From Pipra filicauda (lineage: Eukaryota; Chordata; Aves; Passeriformes; Pipridae), in assembly GCF_003945595.2 (NCBI RefSeq), contig NW_024104523.1, positions 248,001-312,000 of the forward strand: a DNA stretch of 64,000 nt, read 5' to 3'. Made by a program: the position numbers and the translations under genes. This document shows, one piece after another, positions 46,201 to 58,262 of this stretch. Position 1 is the first letter of the stretch; the number at the start of each line of letters is the position of its first letter. Below the pieces are notes generated by a model. That model saw only the letters and a list, made by a program, of their open reading frames with translations. It was not told the origin of the DNA and searched no databases.

Positions 46201-49200
46201 AGACAGTCAAACTGTGCAGGTTCTTTGCTAATTCCCTTGTACACTACACCAAGGTAGGTTCTGTACTCCAAGTCTGTGTTAGGATTAAGTTCAAGCCCCT
46301 GGTCTGCAGATGGAATAACTTTGTACTGCACAATATCTTAACAATTTATGACTATCCCATATGGGCTGTATAATTAACATCCGTAATTAACATCCAGTAA
46401 CCTGCTTGTAGTTCTTCCACCTTTATATTCTCCCAAGCCTAAGCAGGGATTTCCCAGAAAAACAAGTATAATAAACTGCTTCATGCAATATCACCATGGA
46501 GTTGGTAGGAATGTCCATCTTTATGGCCAGAGTGGCCGAGTTTCCAGAATTGTTGGTTGTTTGAGCCATTGAATTGGATGTGGCACTAATAAGAAGAAGT
46601 GGATACTGTTATTTATTGTTGTTACTTTGTTTATTGTTTGCTTTGCTCTTGCTTTGGATTCTTAGAACTTAAACAATTTTTGCAGTTTAGTACTTTACAC
46701 ACCAGTATAAGAGAACAAAAAGTGTAATTAATGGTGTCTTTTATATTGAAAGTACCATTCAAAATTAATGGCTTTTGCAGGAATTCCTTGCTTACTTCTC
46801 TGACTGCTGTTCTCAGTTACATCAGCTCTTTCTTCAGATATACAGGTATGTGAAGCACAAATAATTATCATTGATAGTATCTTAATAACATCTCTTTACT
46901 GCCTTCTTAAAGTATTCTGAGATATAGAAATACAGTTCTTGTTCCAAAGCTGTTGTCATCTTTTTTTCATGGATAGAAAACAAAAACATTTTTTAATGAA
47001 TTAAGCATTTTTGTGTGATACAGTCACCTTAATCCCATTCTTGATCAGTGCTGTGCATGTCCCATATTGACAAACCATTAACTTTGTTGAAACTACTTAT
47101 GTCAACATTTCTTAACAAATTATGTGTAGAATATGCAGAAAGAAAAAATTCAACACTAAATGCAGGTGTCAGTTGTGACATGTGACAGATCATTTCTGCT
47201 TTAAGACCAAGTATGGAAACATTCATCCTGGAGAAAGAGGGGATCAGAAACAAAGTATCCTGAAATTTTTCTTTGCTTTACAGTGTGTTTATAGTCCTGT
47301 GAAATCTCACAAGAGGACTCTGGTTCTCCTAGAAGCAAACGCTCTTTTAATGTTTTGTTCATAGAACAAAGGTCTGCAAGTGGTTTATCACTGTGGTTTA
47401 TCACTCTTCTTTCTGTTTGCTGCAGTGGTGGGGAAGAATAGGGGAATATGGGCTTTCTACTAATCATAGTTCACCCTCTGAAATCCAAGGGCTGATTTCA
47501 GCCCTTCTTTTGGAATTCAAGCCACGTTCTGTGGTGTGATGTGCACCCGAGTTTCACTGTAAGATTGGGGGGATATTTTTTTATGAGTTTCCTCTTTTAG
47601 CTTTACTTACCTTGTAGATCTTTCTCAAGTGCAAGGTTGTAAACTTTTATTCACTCAGGGAAACTGGACAGGATTTTTGAGTAGCAAGGCAGCATTTTTA
47701 TCATCATTTTATAAGCCGCAAGAGTGGAAGGTTTTCATTTCATGATCTCTTTTGTATTATTCTCCTCTTGGTTCTTTTTTTTTTTTTTATTGCCCAAGGT
47801 TTTCTCTCTTCAAAGAAATTGTGGTACCCTTTTAGTGTCATATGTTAAGTCAGTGCTGTTACATTTATGACTGTCAAATTGTGTGTATGGGTGTTTTGTT
47901 GGCTTTTCTTTTTTATTTGACTTTTGTGATTTGATATGTTTCTTCTGATAGATGTTATGTATTTTACATGCATTTTCTGTGAGCTTGTAAGGTTTTCTTT
48001 CAACATTTAGTAAAATATTGGATTGTGATGCTAAGTTTAAAAGCTGAATGCAGAGTTGTAGCTCTTGGACTATAACAGGTATTCTAAAATGGGGAGCCTT
48101 TTATTTCACAGGAACAAGGAAATGATAAACTTACTTCTTCGTAGTTCTTTTGGAAAAAAGTAATATTACTGAAAATGCTACTGAGAATATTTAACTTTTT
48201 TTTTTTTCCATTCCCTCTCAGCAAATTTCCTCCCAGTCTCTATGCTCCAGAGATCTTGGAAGTTCATCGAGAGGAAATATCCCGGGTTTTTCTCGTGGCT
48301 CTGGATCCTCTTATCAACCAGCTTCTTCCCTTTAGTCCTTTCATGGAGCAAGTGTTAAGTGAAAAGTTAGGTAGGTTGAAAATACAGCTACCAGTGCTGT
48401 GGTACTATGTAAACATCTGCAAGGGATTGGGACTGATATTTTGACTTTCTGAACCACAAGAAATATTCTGTACCTGTTTGCTTGTCTGTAGTTCTTGTGT
48501 AAGTACTGTGGTATAAGCAGTTCCATGCTGAACTGGATGAATTTTGTAACACATAGTTCATGTGGTTGCTGAATTCATCTTTTCCAAAAGACTCACAATA
48601 ACTTCAGTATTAACCTGGTTAACAGACATCCTGTCAGTTCTCCTTTTTTGCATAATTTCAATCCACTTTTTGTCACAAACTTTCAAAGGAAGCTGAAATT
48701 TTTCTGCTGTACTGTTCATGGGGGAAGACAGCCATTTTTTCCTAAATTAAGTATTTTCTATGGAAAGCAGAATGCCTTCAGACTGGAAAATTACCACCTT
48801 TTTGTTTCCACACTCCATCCTCCCAGACCAACGAGTCATAATTCTGGGATGGCTGAGATAGTTCATCAGTTTGCCTCTACACTTGCTTTATAAGCCACTT
48901 TAGACACGTGATGTATTTACCAGGGCAACTTGCATCACGTTTGAAAACAAACTTCTGCAGGTCTCCCTCCTGAGCAGCAGCTGCCCCAGTGTCTCCTCCT
49001 GGTTACCATCATGGACAAGCTGTCCTCTCAGCCTGAGGAAGTGCAAACTCTCTGGAACACAGGAAAAAGGTACTAATGAGGTTTTTGTTGTAGTTCTTCC
49101 CCACAGCAATCGTTCCATACAGGCAAATAGAGGGGCTCAGCTGCTGGAGTTCCCCACGCAACTGAGTAGTAAAATTTGTCAGACTCTATGGATTTACTTC

Positions 49201-52200
49201 CTTCTGCCAAGACAAACAGGATCTGATGTTCAGTGCCTCAGGAGGGAAGCATACAGAACCAGAGATGTCCTTGTTTTTTCAGGGAAGGAATGGTATTTAG
49301 AGTACTTCCAGGATAAGAAGAGAGAGAAATTTTTAGTTTGTTGATGCTTCACTGAGTTAAAATCTCAAACTTTTATGCCTGAACCCTCAAGTAACCACCT
49401 GGACTTGTAAAAGAGGAAGGTAGTCAGAAACAAAAATTTAGTGTAAAACCACTGAAGTTATTGCCATTGTTCCTTGTCAAAGATTTTTGTAGTACTAAGA
49501 TTTTATAGTGCAGATGTTTCTTGGGGATTTTGGATTTACGTATCTGTAACTCAACTATTTCTCTTTCGTTTTTTTTCTTTTCCCCTTGCAGCCTGTCTTT
49601 GTTTTCAGCTCTCTTCTTCAGTTTCCAGCAATGTCCTGGTGAGCTTTCTCTCCCTGTCTGTTTGCCAGAGGTGGTCAGTACTGGGCAGCCAGCAGTTCCC
49701 ATCACCCTCTATCACTATGTCTGTGTCCACCTGTGCTCCTTCATTGCTTCCACACTCCCATCACACTTCCCTCAGCTGGTAAGATTGGTTTTTGCTTATC
49801 ATCTCTTCAGCTGTTTTTATATATAAAAATGGGTTATATATAAAACAATGGGTTCTTTTTAATGACTTAGCCCTGAATTGATGCTTAGGTAAGAAGTGGT
49901 TCTGTAGAAAGCAGCTGTGACACAGTTACATGGCTGGAGTTGAGTTATCCAACAAATGTCACTTGTGGGAAGGGGGGGAAGTAAGGCTTCAAAGAGTTCC
50001 TGAGGACTTCAGTGGCACTGGACATTTTTGTTCTCTTTCAGAGGGAGGGAGCTCAAATCATCATAAAAGTTCAGTGCTTTCTTTTATGCTGTATTCAAAC
50101 TGTATTAACTTTACCTGTTTTTATTAGTCTATATTAAGTTTAGAGTAGACTATGTTGTTGTGATTCCAGCTAAAAACATATCATAAAATGGTAATGAGCA
50201 ACATTTTCTACTTCAGAGGAGTATTCTGGGCTTTAATTAATGTTACATAATGTTTTCAAAGTTTTTCACTTTTACTTCACACAGACAGAAGTACCCCCAG
50301 ATAAATGTAAACCTTGATAAAGTTAGGAGCTGTCACAAAAAATTACAGCCCTAATTTAGCAGATTGTTTGTTTGGTTTTTTCTGAATGCTGTGTTCCTCT
50401 TTCAGGTAAAATTTGTGTTTGTAAAAGAGGAAAAGTATTCATTTGGTTTTCAGTAGGTTGCCAATAAAGCTGGAAAGAAAATTGGCAATACATTGTTTTT
50501 TTCATAAGAGTTGCCTTGCAAAGAAGGGATGCACATGATGAAATGTCTCCAAGTGAAGGATCCCCAGGCCATTGAGGTGGATGCACATGTGCATTCAAAG
50601 TGTGCAAATCTAAAGGTGTGGCTGCTCACTTGATGGTGTAGCTGAATATGGAGTACAAAAAAAGAGTTCTTCAAACATTTTAAATTGGATAAGCTTGAAA
50701 CTCTTCCTGGGTTCTGTACCAATTAGTGAAGTAAAAGTAGTAGCAGGCCTGCAGTTTCTGCATGAATGTACATATGTATATTTTCTCCTCAGGAATATGC
50801 CCTGCTGGATGCAGTGCTGGGTTCTAGCATGATCACATCTCTGCTGGCCATGGACTCATGGTGCTTCCTTGCCCGGTAAGATGCTCTTATTGCAGGTCAG
50901 GCAGGTTTTCCACAGATCCAGTTCATTCTGTTGTTGTACATAATTCCTTGAGAGATTTTTTTAAGACAAAATTTTCCCAGAATTGGATTATTTTCAGATT
51001 TAGAGCACATTTTGAAAATTAGAAGCAGAAATGGCTTAGCCATTTTTTCATTCACACAAGGGAACATACTTTCTCTATTATTTAATAATTGTGGTTTGGA
51101 ATGGTTATCTCAAGTAAATTGTGTCTGCAAATCAAGCTGAAATGTGTTAGAGGAAATTTCTCAGGCCATTTCTCAGACAAGGTTTGTAGTATATATTCTG
51201 TAAAAGACCAGGAAGTACAGACTGACAAGCTTCTGTCTCTCATGTTCCAGGTATGGAACAGCTGAACTGTGTGCTCACCACGTTCACGTGATTGCCCACT
51301 TGGTAAGAACCACGGTGTATTTGCAGCTTGGCACCAGTTTTAATCCAAGTTATACTGGCAAACTTTCTAAATAACCAAAGACAGGATTTTTTTATTTTTT
51401 TTTTTTTAAATCCAAATTGAGATTGTTTCAATTCTTCAAACTGGGTTAATAATTAGCAAAAGCAGTACAGTAAAAATATAAAACAATATGCCTGGTATTT
51501 CCAACATGATCCCACACAGCAACTCTTAGAACGTTCTGTATAGAATTTATTTGCTTAGTGGTGATTTTTTTTCCTTAATTTAATTGGATGCATTACCCTT
51601 TTATGCTAATGCAGCTAAAGGCTTGGCCCAGTGACTGTTACCAGGTCTCTGCCCTGGGTGTCCTGCTGAGGCGTCTGCTGTTCATGATGGCTCCGGACCA
51701 TCAGGCAAGTACAGCACCACCATCTTCTGTCGCTACTAGAAGAGATTTGAACCAGTGGCCTGTGTTAAAATATCCTCTTTCAGCTCTTCAGAAGTGCCAA
51801 GATGAGTGCTCACCCACTGTCTTTGGTATTGTAGTTGTTATTACTGAGTCACAGTGGATCCCACTTTGTGCAGACTGCACACCTTCCTGAGTGTCTTTCT
51901 GGGCAGCAGTGGAGTCCTTTTTCTGACTAAGGATGAAAACAGCACACCTCCCAGATTTGCTGAAAACTGTGTGTCCTGGCATTGCATCTGTGACTGGTGT
52001 TCACGAGTGTTCTCATGAGTGTTCTCATGATACATCAGGTATCAAGAGCAGTGTCCTGTCCTGTCAGTGCCTCTCTTCGTACCTTGGAGAGGCCAAAGCC
52101 CTTTCTTCTACTTACTGGGGCCATTGCTTCAAGCAGCTGAAAGAATTAAGTCGTTTAATCATTCTGATGTCCTATATGTGACAAGGGAGGTGGCAGTTCT

Positions 52201-55200
52201 ACAACTTTTTTATATAAAAAGTTGAATTTTATTAAAGTGAAAGGTTTTACACCTTTTTTTTTTTTTTTCATGTAATATATCTAAAGCAAACCAGCTTTCT
52301 GAGAGATTATCAAGTTGTCTTCTGGCCTACTTAGTTTCTGTTACCTTTTGTTTCCAGGTAGAATTTGCCCATAAGTTTCTTCCAGAAGAGGTGGAGAACT
52401 TGGCTGTGTGGCAGCACGTATCCCTCAGGGCCCTGAATCCCGACCTCAGGAAGCAAGTGGCAGGTCAGCTGTGCGTGGCCGCGCTCGCGCAGTGCCGGCG
52501 ATGGCTCAACAGCAGGCGCGCCCTGGGAGAGCTCCCACCCGTGGTAAAGGAGATGATTTGGTTCTCTTTGTAAAATTTGTGAGCTCTGGATTTCCAAACT
52601 AGAAGGATTCTGTTGCTGTCACCTCAGTTTTTCAGTGTGTTTTTTCCATGCCTAGCTGGCCTATGCATGAGCAAGAACTCTCCATGTTAACGTTTTCTTC
52701 TCGCACACAGCACCTCAGGACCCTCTACTGTGACAGTGGAGGTCTTGTGGTTCCCAAGTTATTCTAGTTGTTTGCTCTCTGGGTGAGCACGTGTATTTTT
52801 GTTTAGAATTTCTGATTTATGCTATACCTTAGGATACAATTACTTTTAAGTTTTAAAGTCCTGGCTGGTTTTACGCAGCATCAAATGTGAAAGATGCTCA
52901 CTGGTCTCCTTGGCGAGGGAGTGTGAGAAACCAGAGGCTTCCACATGAAGTGTCTGCTGCCAGATTCCTCCTGCCAGTGCAGCAAATGACTGGAGCTCGT
53001 GTGAGCCTCGCAGGAGTAACGGATGGTTTCCTTGCTTTGGAAGCTTTATTGGCTGGTGGGCTGCTGGATTAGCTGTGCTGTACAGCTGACACAGCACACT
53101 GGGCTTCCTGCCACCTTGTATCATTTGAGATGTTTAACATGAGCCTGGGGTTTTGGGTTGTTTTACACGTAGGTTTTTCTGGTCTGTCTTATACATTTTT
53201 TCCTCCTAGAACACTGCCCTTTCTGTCCTGCTGGCTGCCTGCACTTTTGCTGATGACACTCTGGAGGCAGAACTTAAGGCATCTGTCCTGGGAGTGCTCA
53301 GTCAGTTCTGGACTCTTCTCCAGGCTAAGCAGGTAAGAGAATTTGCTGCTCCAGTGCTGAAAATATGATGTCTTTGAGAGGCTGGTGCTATTTCTTCACA
53401 TCGTTGTTACTAATTTGTTTTACTTGGATTGGACTGTTTCTGTAAAGCACAGTGTAACTGTGCTGCCCATCTGCTCTCAGCTGGTTTATGTTTTGGGCAG
53501 GCCTGTGCTCTGGGAAGCTGAGTTTGACTTTTCCTGAATGTTACATATGTGGCTCCTTGTGACTCCATCTGTTACTCAGTGTCAGACTCAGACTCGCTCA
53601 AGGAGAAATCTGAAACTCCTCATTCTGATTCACACCAGTTACGAATTTGGTCTGTTTTAAGTGTTCATTGGAATGTGAACAAAACTCACAGTGGTTTGAC
53701 TAGTGCACAGCCTGGCACTTGGAAACCCACACCCTCCTCCCAGATTTGAGGGGGTCAGGCAATGCCCTTGCAACCGTGGTACCTCTTCATGGCTGCAGTT
53801 GCATAAAGAAAAGAAAAAAGGATTGCCATGGTTCATGCTTCTGATTAAAAAAGGAAGTTTGAGAGTGAGGGTGAAGAGGAACCAACAATGTGCCCCTTCA
53901 GAGGTCTCCCAACCTCAGCTCATGAGGACATTTGGCAACTGAGAAGTGAAAAGAAATAGTTCAGATAACCTTTAGCTGCTTATTTCAGTGAGGGGTGGAA
54001 GGAGACAAGGGCTAAGAAATATTGTTAATAAAAATCAAAGAAAAGGGTCTTGTAAAATATGACTACCTAGAAGTATTGATATGACTACTGTACTATTTTC
54101 TTCTGCTTACAATGCAGTGTTTTACGTGTGTGAAGTCAGACTAAGAATTTTGGAACGCTACTATGACTTGAAATTCTTTCTTAAGTAGTTATCCCATAAG
54201 TTAAAATGCAATGTTGTGATCTCTTGAAGGTCTCAGATGGGCCATGTCTCCAGCAGACACTGTGTCTATTACTTCACCTTTTGGAATTTTTCATCCAAGC
54301 ATTAGATGCCCAACTGATTACTCAGGTAAAAAAAAAATCCCTTCTTATGAGTAATTTACTTCATGAAAACCAAGTTCTCCATGATTTGCTGAAATCTTAA
54401 ATGAATTATTTCATGGTCTGGCCGCCTTTTAACACATGAAGTTTTTTAGTTTTATTTCTTGCTTGATTACTTTCCTGGGTTTTAAACCAAGCATATGGCA
54501 TTTTGGTTAACACTGCTTTTGAAAATCTCCAGTTACTCTGTAAGATATTGAGATATGTGGATGTGCTGTGTGGAGCCTGCTCATTTCTTTCTAAACTGCA
54601 CACTGCAGCTTTACCTTACCCCGTTCTATTTGAGGTGCAGCACCTCCTTTTGGTTTTAAGTCCAGTTTTCTCAGTGTCTTTGGATTTAAAGATGAGACAG
54701 CACCATTTTAACCTGCAGTCTGTTGATGGAGCCTCACTGCAGTTTGTTTTCCACAGGTATTTGCACTGCAGTCTTCCCTTTTCCAGCTGGATCCCCCGGA
54801 TCATGTTCGTCTAGCGATGGTGGATTTTCTGTCCTCCATGGGAAAGGTGTTTATACCACAAGAAGCACAGGTAAATGTAATTGTGGTGTTAGTGAAATCA
54901 TCTTCAGTCTTTTGATGAAGAGATACACCTTTTATTTAAATATACACTCCATTAAATCCGTATAGGAGTGCCAGGACATCTTGGAGACTTATTAATGGTC
55001 TATGGCAGGTTTATTTTTCATGAAGACATGCTGAGTGCATGGAAGATGCTTGGTTTATTCACTGTTTTTGCTTCTCACCAGACTGATATTTAAACCTCTA
55101 GGAAGAAAGAACATGTCACCTCCCTCACAGTGATTTGGTTTTTTTTTGCCAGACAGGGCAGTAGCACTCTTGCATTTCCCAAACCTGTCCCTTGACCTTA

Positions 55201-57117
55201 GAGCCGTTCTTCAGTAATAAATCACGATGGTAAGACACACACAGCTAACTCTTTGGAACTGAGGGGTGTTTGTTCCTCTTGCAGAGGCAGGTTGTGCCCC
55301 AGCTGTCATGTCTGTTTGCCTCTCTGCTGGCTGACCAGACCTGGCTGATTCACCAGCACGCGTTGGAGGCGTTCACACATTTTGCAGAGGTGAGCAGAGC
55401 ACAACTCTGGGTGCACGTGTTTGGCTCTCGTAACTTTTACTGCACAAAAATTCTCCTGTCTTAAATATTTGCTGCTCTTCATTATGCAGTTTGGGTCTTA
55501 GTGTCACAGGTGCTATTGCACATCCAAAGTAATGAGAGCTAGTGCAGTTGGAAGTGATTTCAGGAGGTGAAGTGAAGGAAGATTAAGCACTGGGTGCTTA
55601 GGTTGGTTGCAAGAGGGCAGGGACTGTCATAGGAAGATTTTTTTGCTTTGTCCATTCCCTTGTTAACATCAATGTCCTGATCAACTACTAACATTTCTGA
55701 CAGGAAACAAGCCATGAAGATGTTGTTCCTCAGTGCCTTAATTCTGAAGAAGCTAAGAACAAAGTTGTTAATTTTCTAGCTAAGGTATGTAAGCTGCTAA
55801 ATCACTTTACTGCTTTCTCAGTTGATACTGTACACCCATTATGAGCAGTAAACAGCCTGTGTCTACACCTGCATCGTCTGCATGGTGATTAAAAATAAGT
55901 TTAAAACAAGTTGTTGTCACTGGGATCTAGTCAAACTTTTCTACTTACTTTAATTAGCAGAATTAACAACTGCCATTCCTATGCACAGTGCTCCTTCAGT
56001 ACTTCCCAACTTTGGTTTAAATGCTTTGTTTTTTCCTCCTTAAACAAAAACCTTATTAAATTGCACACAGGGATTTCATCATTTGGTTGGTATGCTTTCC
56101 TTCCCCATTTCTCTTGGATGAGTTTCTGAAATCTAAATGAACACGTATGAAACATCTTAGTCCTTTTTGCATATTAGAAGAAATCCTCTTAAGAGTAGGT
56201 GGCTTTTGCTGCAGAACACAGACACTGTGGAAGGGGGTGGTTGTTGTCCTGTAACCTAAGGCAGGGCTCTCTGATGAGCACCTTTTGACAAGCAGATAAT
56301 TTTCAAAAGAACTGATAACTGCCAGTAATGCTAAACCAGAGCTGTAGGTAACTTTAATTTCCTGATCAGAAAAGTGTGTGAGAAATACTCTCTTTGAGCT
56401 GCACCTTAAACTGTCTGTCTCCCTCCCTCCCTTTTGTTCTGGCATGTAAACTGAACCTATGAAGGTTGGCAATGCTGCCTTGGTTTAGTTACCTCTCCTG
56501 TGGTTTTCTCCCTAGAGAAGGCAGGTAGAAGAGACAAGAGTAGCACGAGTAGAACGCACGAAGCAAGAAAGGATTACCTGGAGTGCACAAGCTTTGCAAG
56601 GGGACGGAGAACTGGAGTCAACAGGAGAGGTACATGTGCTCCTTTAAACTATCTGGGCCCTACTGTTGATTTCTGTCCGTTCTGGAAAGTCTCTGAAGAG
56701 GTTCAAGATGGCCTTGCTGCCCTCCATAGTCTAAAAAAAAAAAGGTCACGAGCACTCCTGGCCCTTAATAAGGCCTGAATGGTCTGTAGTGCCTGCCAGG
56801 CAGCAAGAACTCTTACAGGACAAGGGCATCTTGCAGCTCTGTTCTATCTAAGGGTTTTCTTGCACTTGGGTGAGGGCTGATCACTTACATAGAGCACTAA
56901 AACGATGTTTCATTTTTACTGAAATCTGCAGCCCCTGGCCAAAAGAGCCTGTCACCCCCCATCTGAGGAGCAGTACAAGTCAGCAGTGGGCTCGATGGAG
57001 GGGGCAGTGGAGGCTGTGAAGCTGCTGCTACAGAAAGGGCCCCCCCCAGCGTGGCTGGCAGTGAAGCTGGAGGCCCTGCACGCAGCCATAGCCACCCTCA
57101 GGGACAGCACAAGGTAA
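40068..57117 (+). CDS. FIRRM: FIRRM (C1orf112), FIGNL1-interacting regulator of recombination and mitosis
   Basis: Partner of the AAA+ ATPase FIGNL1; together they remove RAD51 from DNA and influence mitosis. 24 coding exons: 40068-40166, 40636-40675, 41419-41507, 42688-42792, 43333-43473, 44478-44640, 44972-45056, 45573-45711, 46173-46253, 46781-46845, 48222-48370, 48961-49069, 49592-49778, 50793-50875, 51251-51302, 51615-51704, 52358-52543, 53210-53332, 54230-54325, 54757-54870, 55285-55389, 55704-55784, 56516-56629, 56932-57117. All join in frame: 2682 nt, 893 residues; the human protein is about 850-900. Helical-repeat protein without catalytic motifs (DUF4487 family). Conserved blocks: EMFLPH, KLCRFFANSL, SKFPPSLYAPEI, MDKLSSQP, SLLAMDSWCFLARYGTAELCAHHV, LLRRLLFMMAPDHQ, LADQTWL..HALEAFTHFAE. 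Start chosen for its Kozak context (GCCACCATG) in the CpG island. Intron 1 is AT-AC; introns 4 and 16 have GC donors. Confidence 0.93.
40167..40635 (+). other. FIRRM: FIRRM intron 1: U12-type AT-AC intron
   Basis: The intron begins ATATCCTT, the canonical 5' site of AT-AC introns removed by the minor (U12) spliceosome. It ends TTTTCTTTAACGTTTTTAC, in which TTTTCTTTAAC (40617-40627) fits the U12 branch consensus TTTTCCTTAAC at all but one base and lies about 9 bases before the terminal AC. Joining exon 1 (RLL) to TCAATGTATCAA gives RLLSMYQ, the order I know from the human protein. No usable AG acceptor exists: the only upstream AG choices would read through an in-frame TAA. Confidence 0.88.
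40389..40462. repeat. C/A-rich low-complexity tract inside FIRRM intron 1
   Basis: Runs of C and A (CCCCTCCCCCC, AACCCCAAAACCC, AAAACCCCAAAAAACCCCCC). The complementary strand carries several G-runs of three to six bases, compatible with a G-quadruplex. It lies just downstream of the CpG promoter. Confidence 0.8.
42793..42798 (+). other. FIRRM: GC splice donor of FIRRM intron 4
   Basis: The exon ends CTACAG and the intron begins GCAAGT, a perfect rest-of-consensus GC donor. The downstream acceptor is AG at 43331-43332. Phase 0 on both sides (NLLQ then TVVQLLETL) supports the junction; no GT alternative nearby keeps the frame and the homology. Confidence 0.85.
51705..51710 (+). other. FIRRM: GC splice donor of FIRRM intron 16
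   Basis: The exon ends CATCAG and the intron begins GCAAGT. The next exon starts at 52358 after TTTCCAG. The join APDHQ-VEFAHKF fits the human order (APPHQ-LEFIQKF) without gaps. Confidence 0.85.
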
Positions 57118-57380
57118 GGGCTCCTCGGGGCTCAGACAAGGAGCCAGCTCAGCTCCCTGCAGGGAGGGAAGAGGTGCCTTTGTACCACGAGTGCTGGAGA
57201 AGAAAACACTGTCTGCACTGTACCTGTGCCAAAATGGACTGAGGGGTGAGATGTCGGCCCATGTTTCACAGTAAAAGTGGCACTACTGTGGATCTGAGCT
57301 GTCAGTTTGTATACTGCCAATTTTGTGTATTTGTTTGTATATTGTTTGTTTGTATATTGTTTGTTTTTCTACTGTGTGGA

Positions 57381-57386
57381 GATAAA
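57381..57386 (+). terminator. FIRRM: Possible FIRRM poly(A) signal (GATAAA variant)
   Basis: GATAAA after a GT-rich stretch of TTTGTATATTG repeats (57311-57361), about 265 bases past the FIRRM stop. It is a weak variant. The first canonical plus-strand AATAAA is at 57723-57728, inside the SCYL3 3' UTR. Confidence 0.4.
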
Positions 57387-57589
57387 CATTCCATGATATT
57401 GTATTCTGAATACTAAGAGGTTTGAGTCTGTTGTCAAAGTAACAGTTACTTTGTTCCTGTCACCTACAGGTGACCAGGCAGTAGGTGTTTTTATCTTAAT
57501 TTTAAAATACACTCAAGAATAACAATTTATAAGGCTCTACACTGTTCTGTGAACATACCTCTGCTGCTGGTTCCACTCCAGGCTAGGGT

Positions 57590-58262
57590 CATCTCTTAAA
57601 AATAATCTTTATTGGTCACAGTTAAGAGCAGAAAGAACACGGTGCTTTAGCAGTTCATGGTCATTCATTGCACGGTTCCTGGCACCACTCGTGCCATCCA
57701 CTGACAGAACTACATAAACAGAAATAAATAAGTTGAGTAAACTGTACATTCATCTTAAAATCATCTCTTAGCTAAAAAGTTAAAAGGAGCCATTTCTAAG
57801 GGCTTTACTTTTCAGGGAGGGGGAGTGGGGAGAAAAAAAACAAAGGAAAAAGGCACATTAACCAAGGAACTCAGTGTGACTTTCATTTATTGTCAGCAGT
57901 TTTTTCAGGGCAGGGATGAGCTCTGGAACAATCACTTACACCACTCTTGGCCTCCAGTAGCACGCCAGCCCCATCCCACCCTTCACCACCATCCCGCTGT
58001 TCCTCTCTCCGGGAGCAGTGGCACGCACCACAGCTGGGCATATTCCTTGAGTGCAGGCCTCACCCCTGCAGGTTTTGGCACAGACTGGGAAGGAGCATCC
58101 ATGGCAGGAGCTCAGGTCCCCCGGGCTCTCGCTGGCTGTGCAGCAAGTGCCTGCCTTCTGGCAAAAGCAGCACTGAGGTACTTATCCGTGGTACTGGGGA
58201 AGCAGCGACTCCTCGCACAGGGTCCAACACACCACAAATCGCCTTTGTCTCCTTCCATCCCG
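57590..58262 (-). other. SCYL3: SCYL3 3' untranslated region
   Basis: Runs from the SCYL3 stop codon to just past the AATAAA at 57608-57613 (minus). No coding exon was found in it. It faces the FIRRM 3' end; the two stop codons are only 1.15 kb apart. Confidence 0.65.
57608..57613 (-). terminator. SCYL3: SCYL3 poly(A) signal AATAAA
   Basis: AATAAA on the minus strand, 650 bases past the SCYL3 stop codon. It is the last canonical signal before FIRRM sequence begins. Confidence 0.65.
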
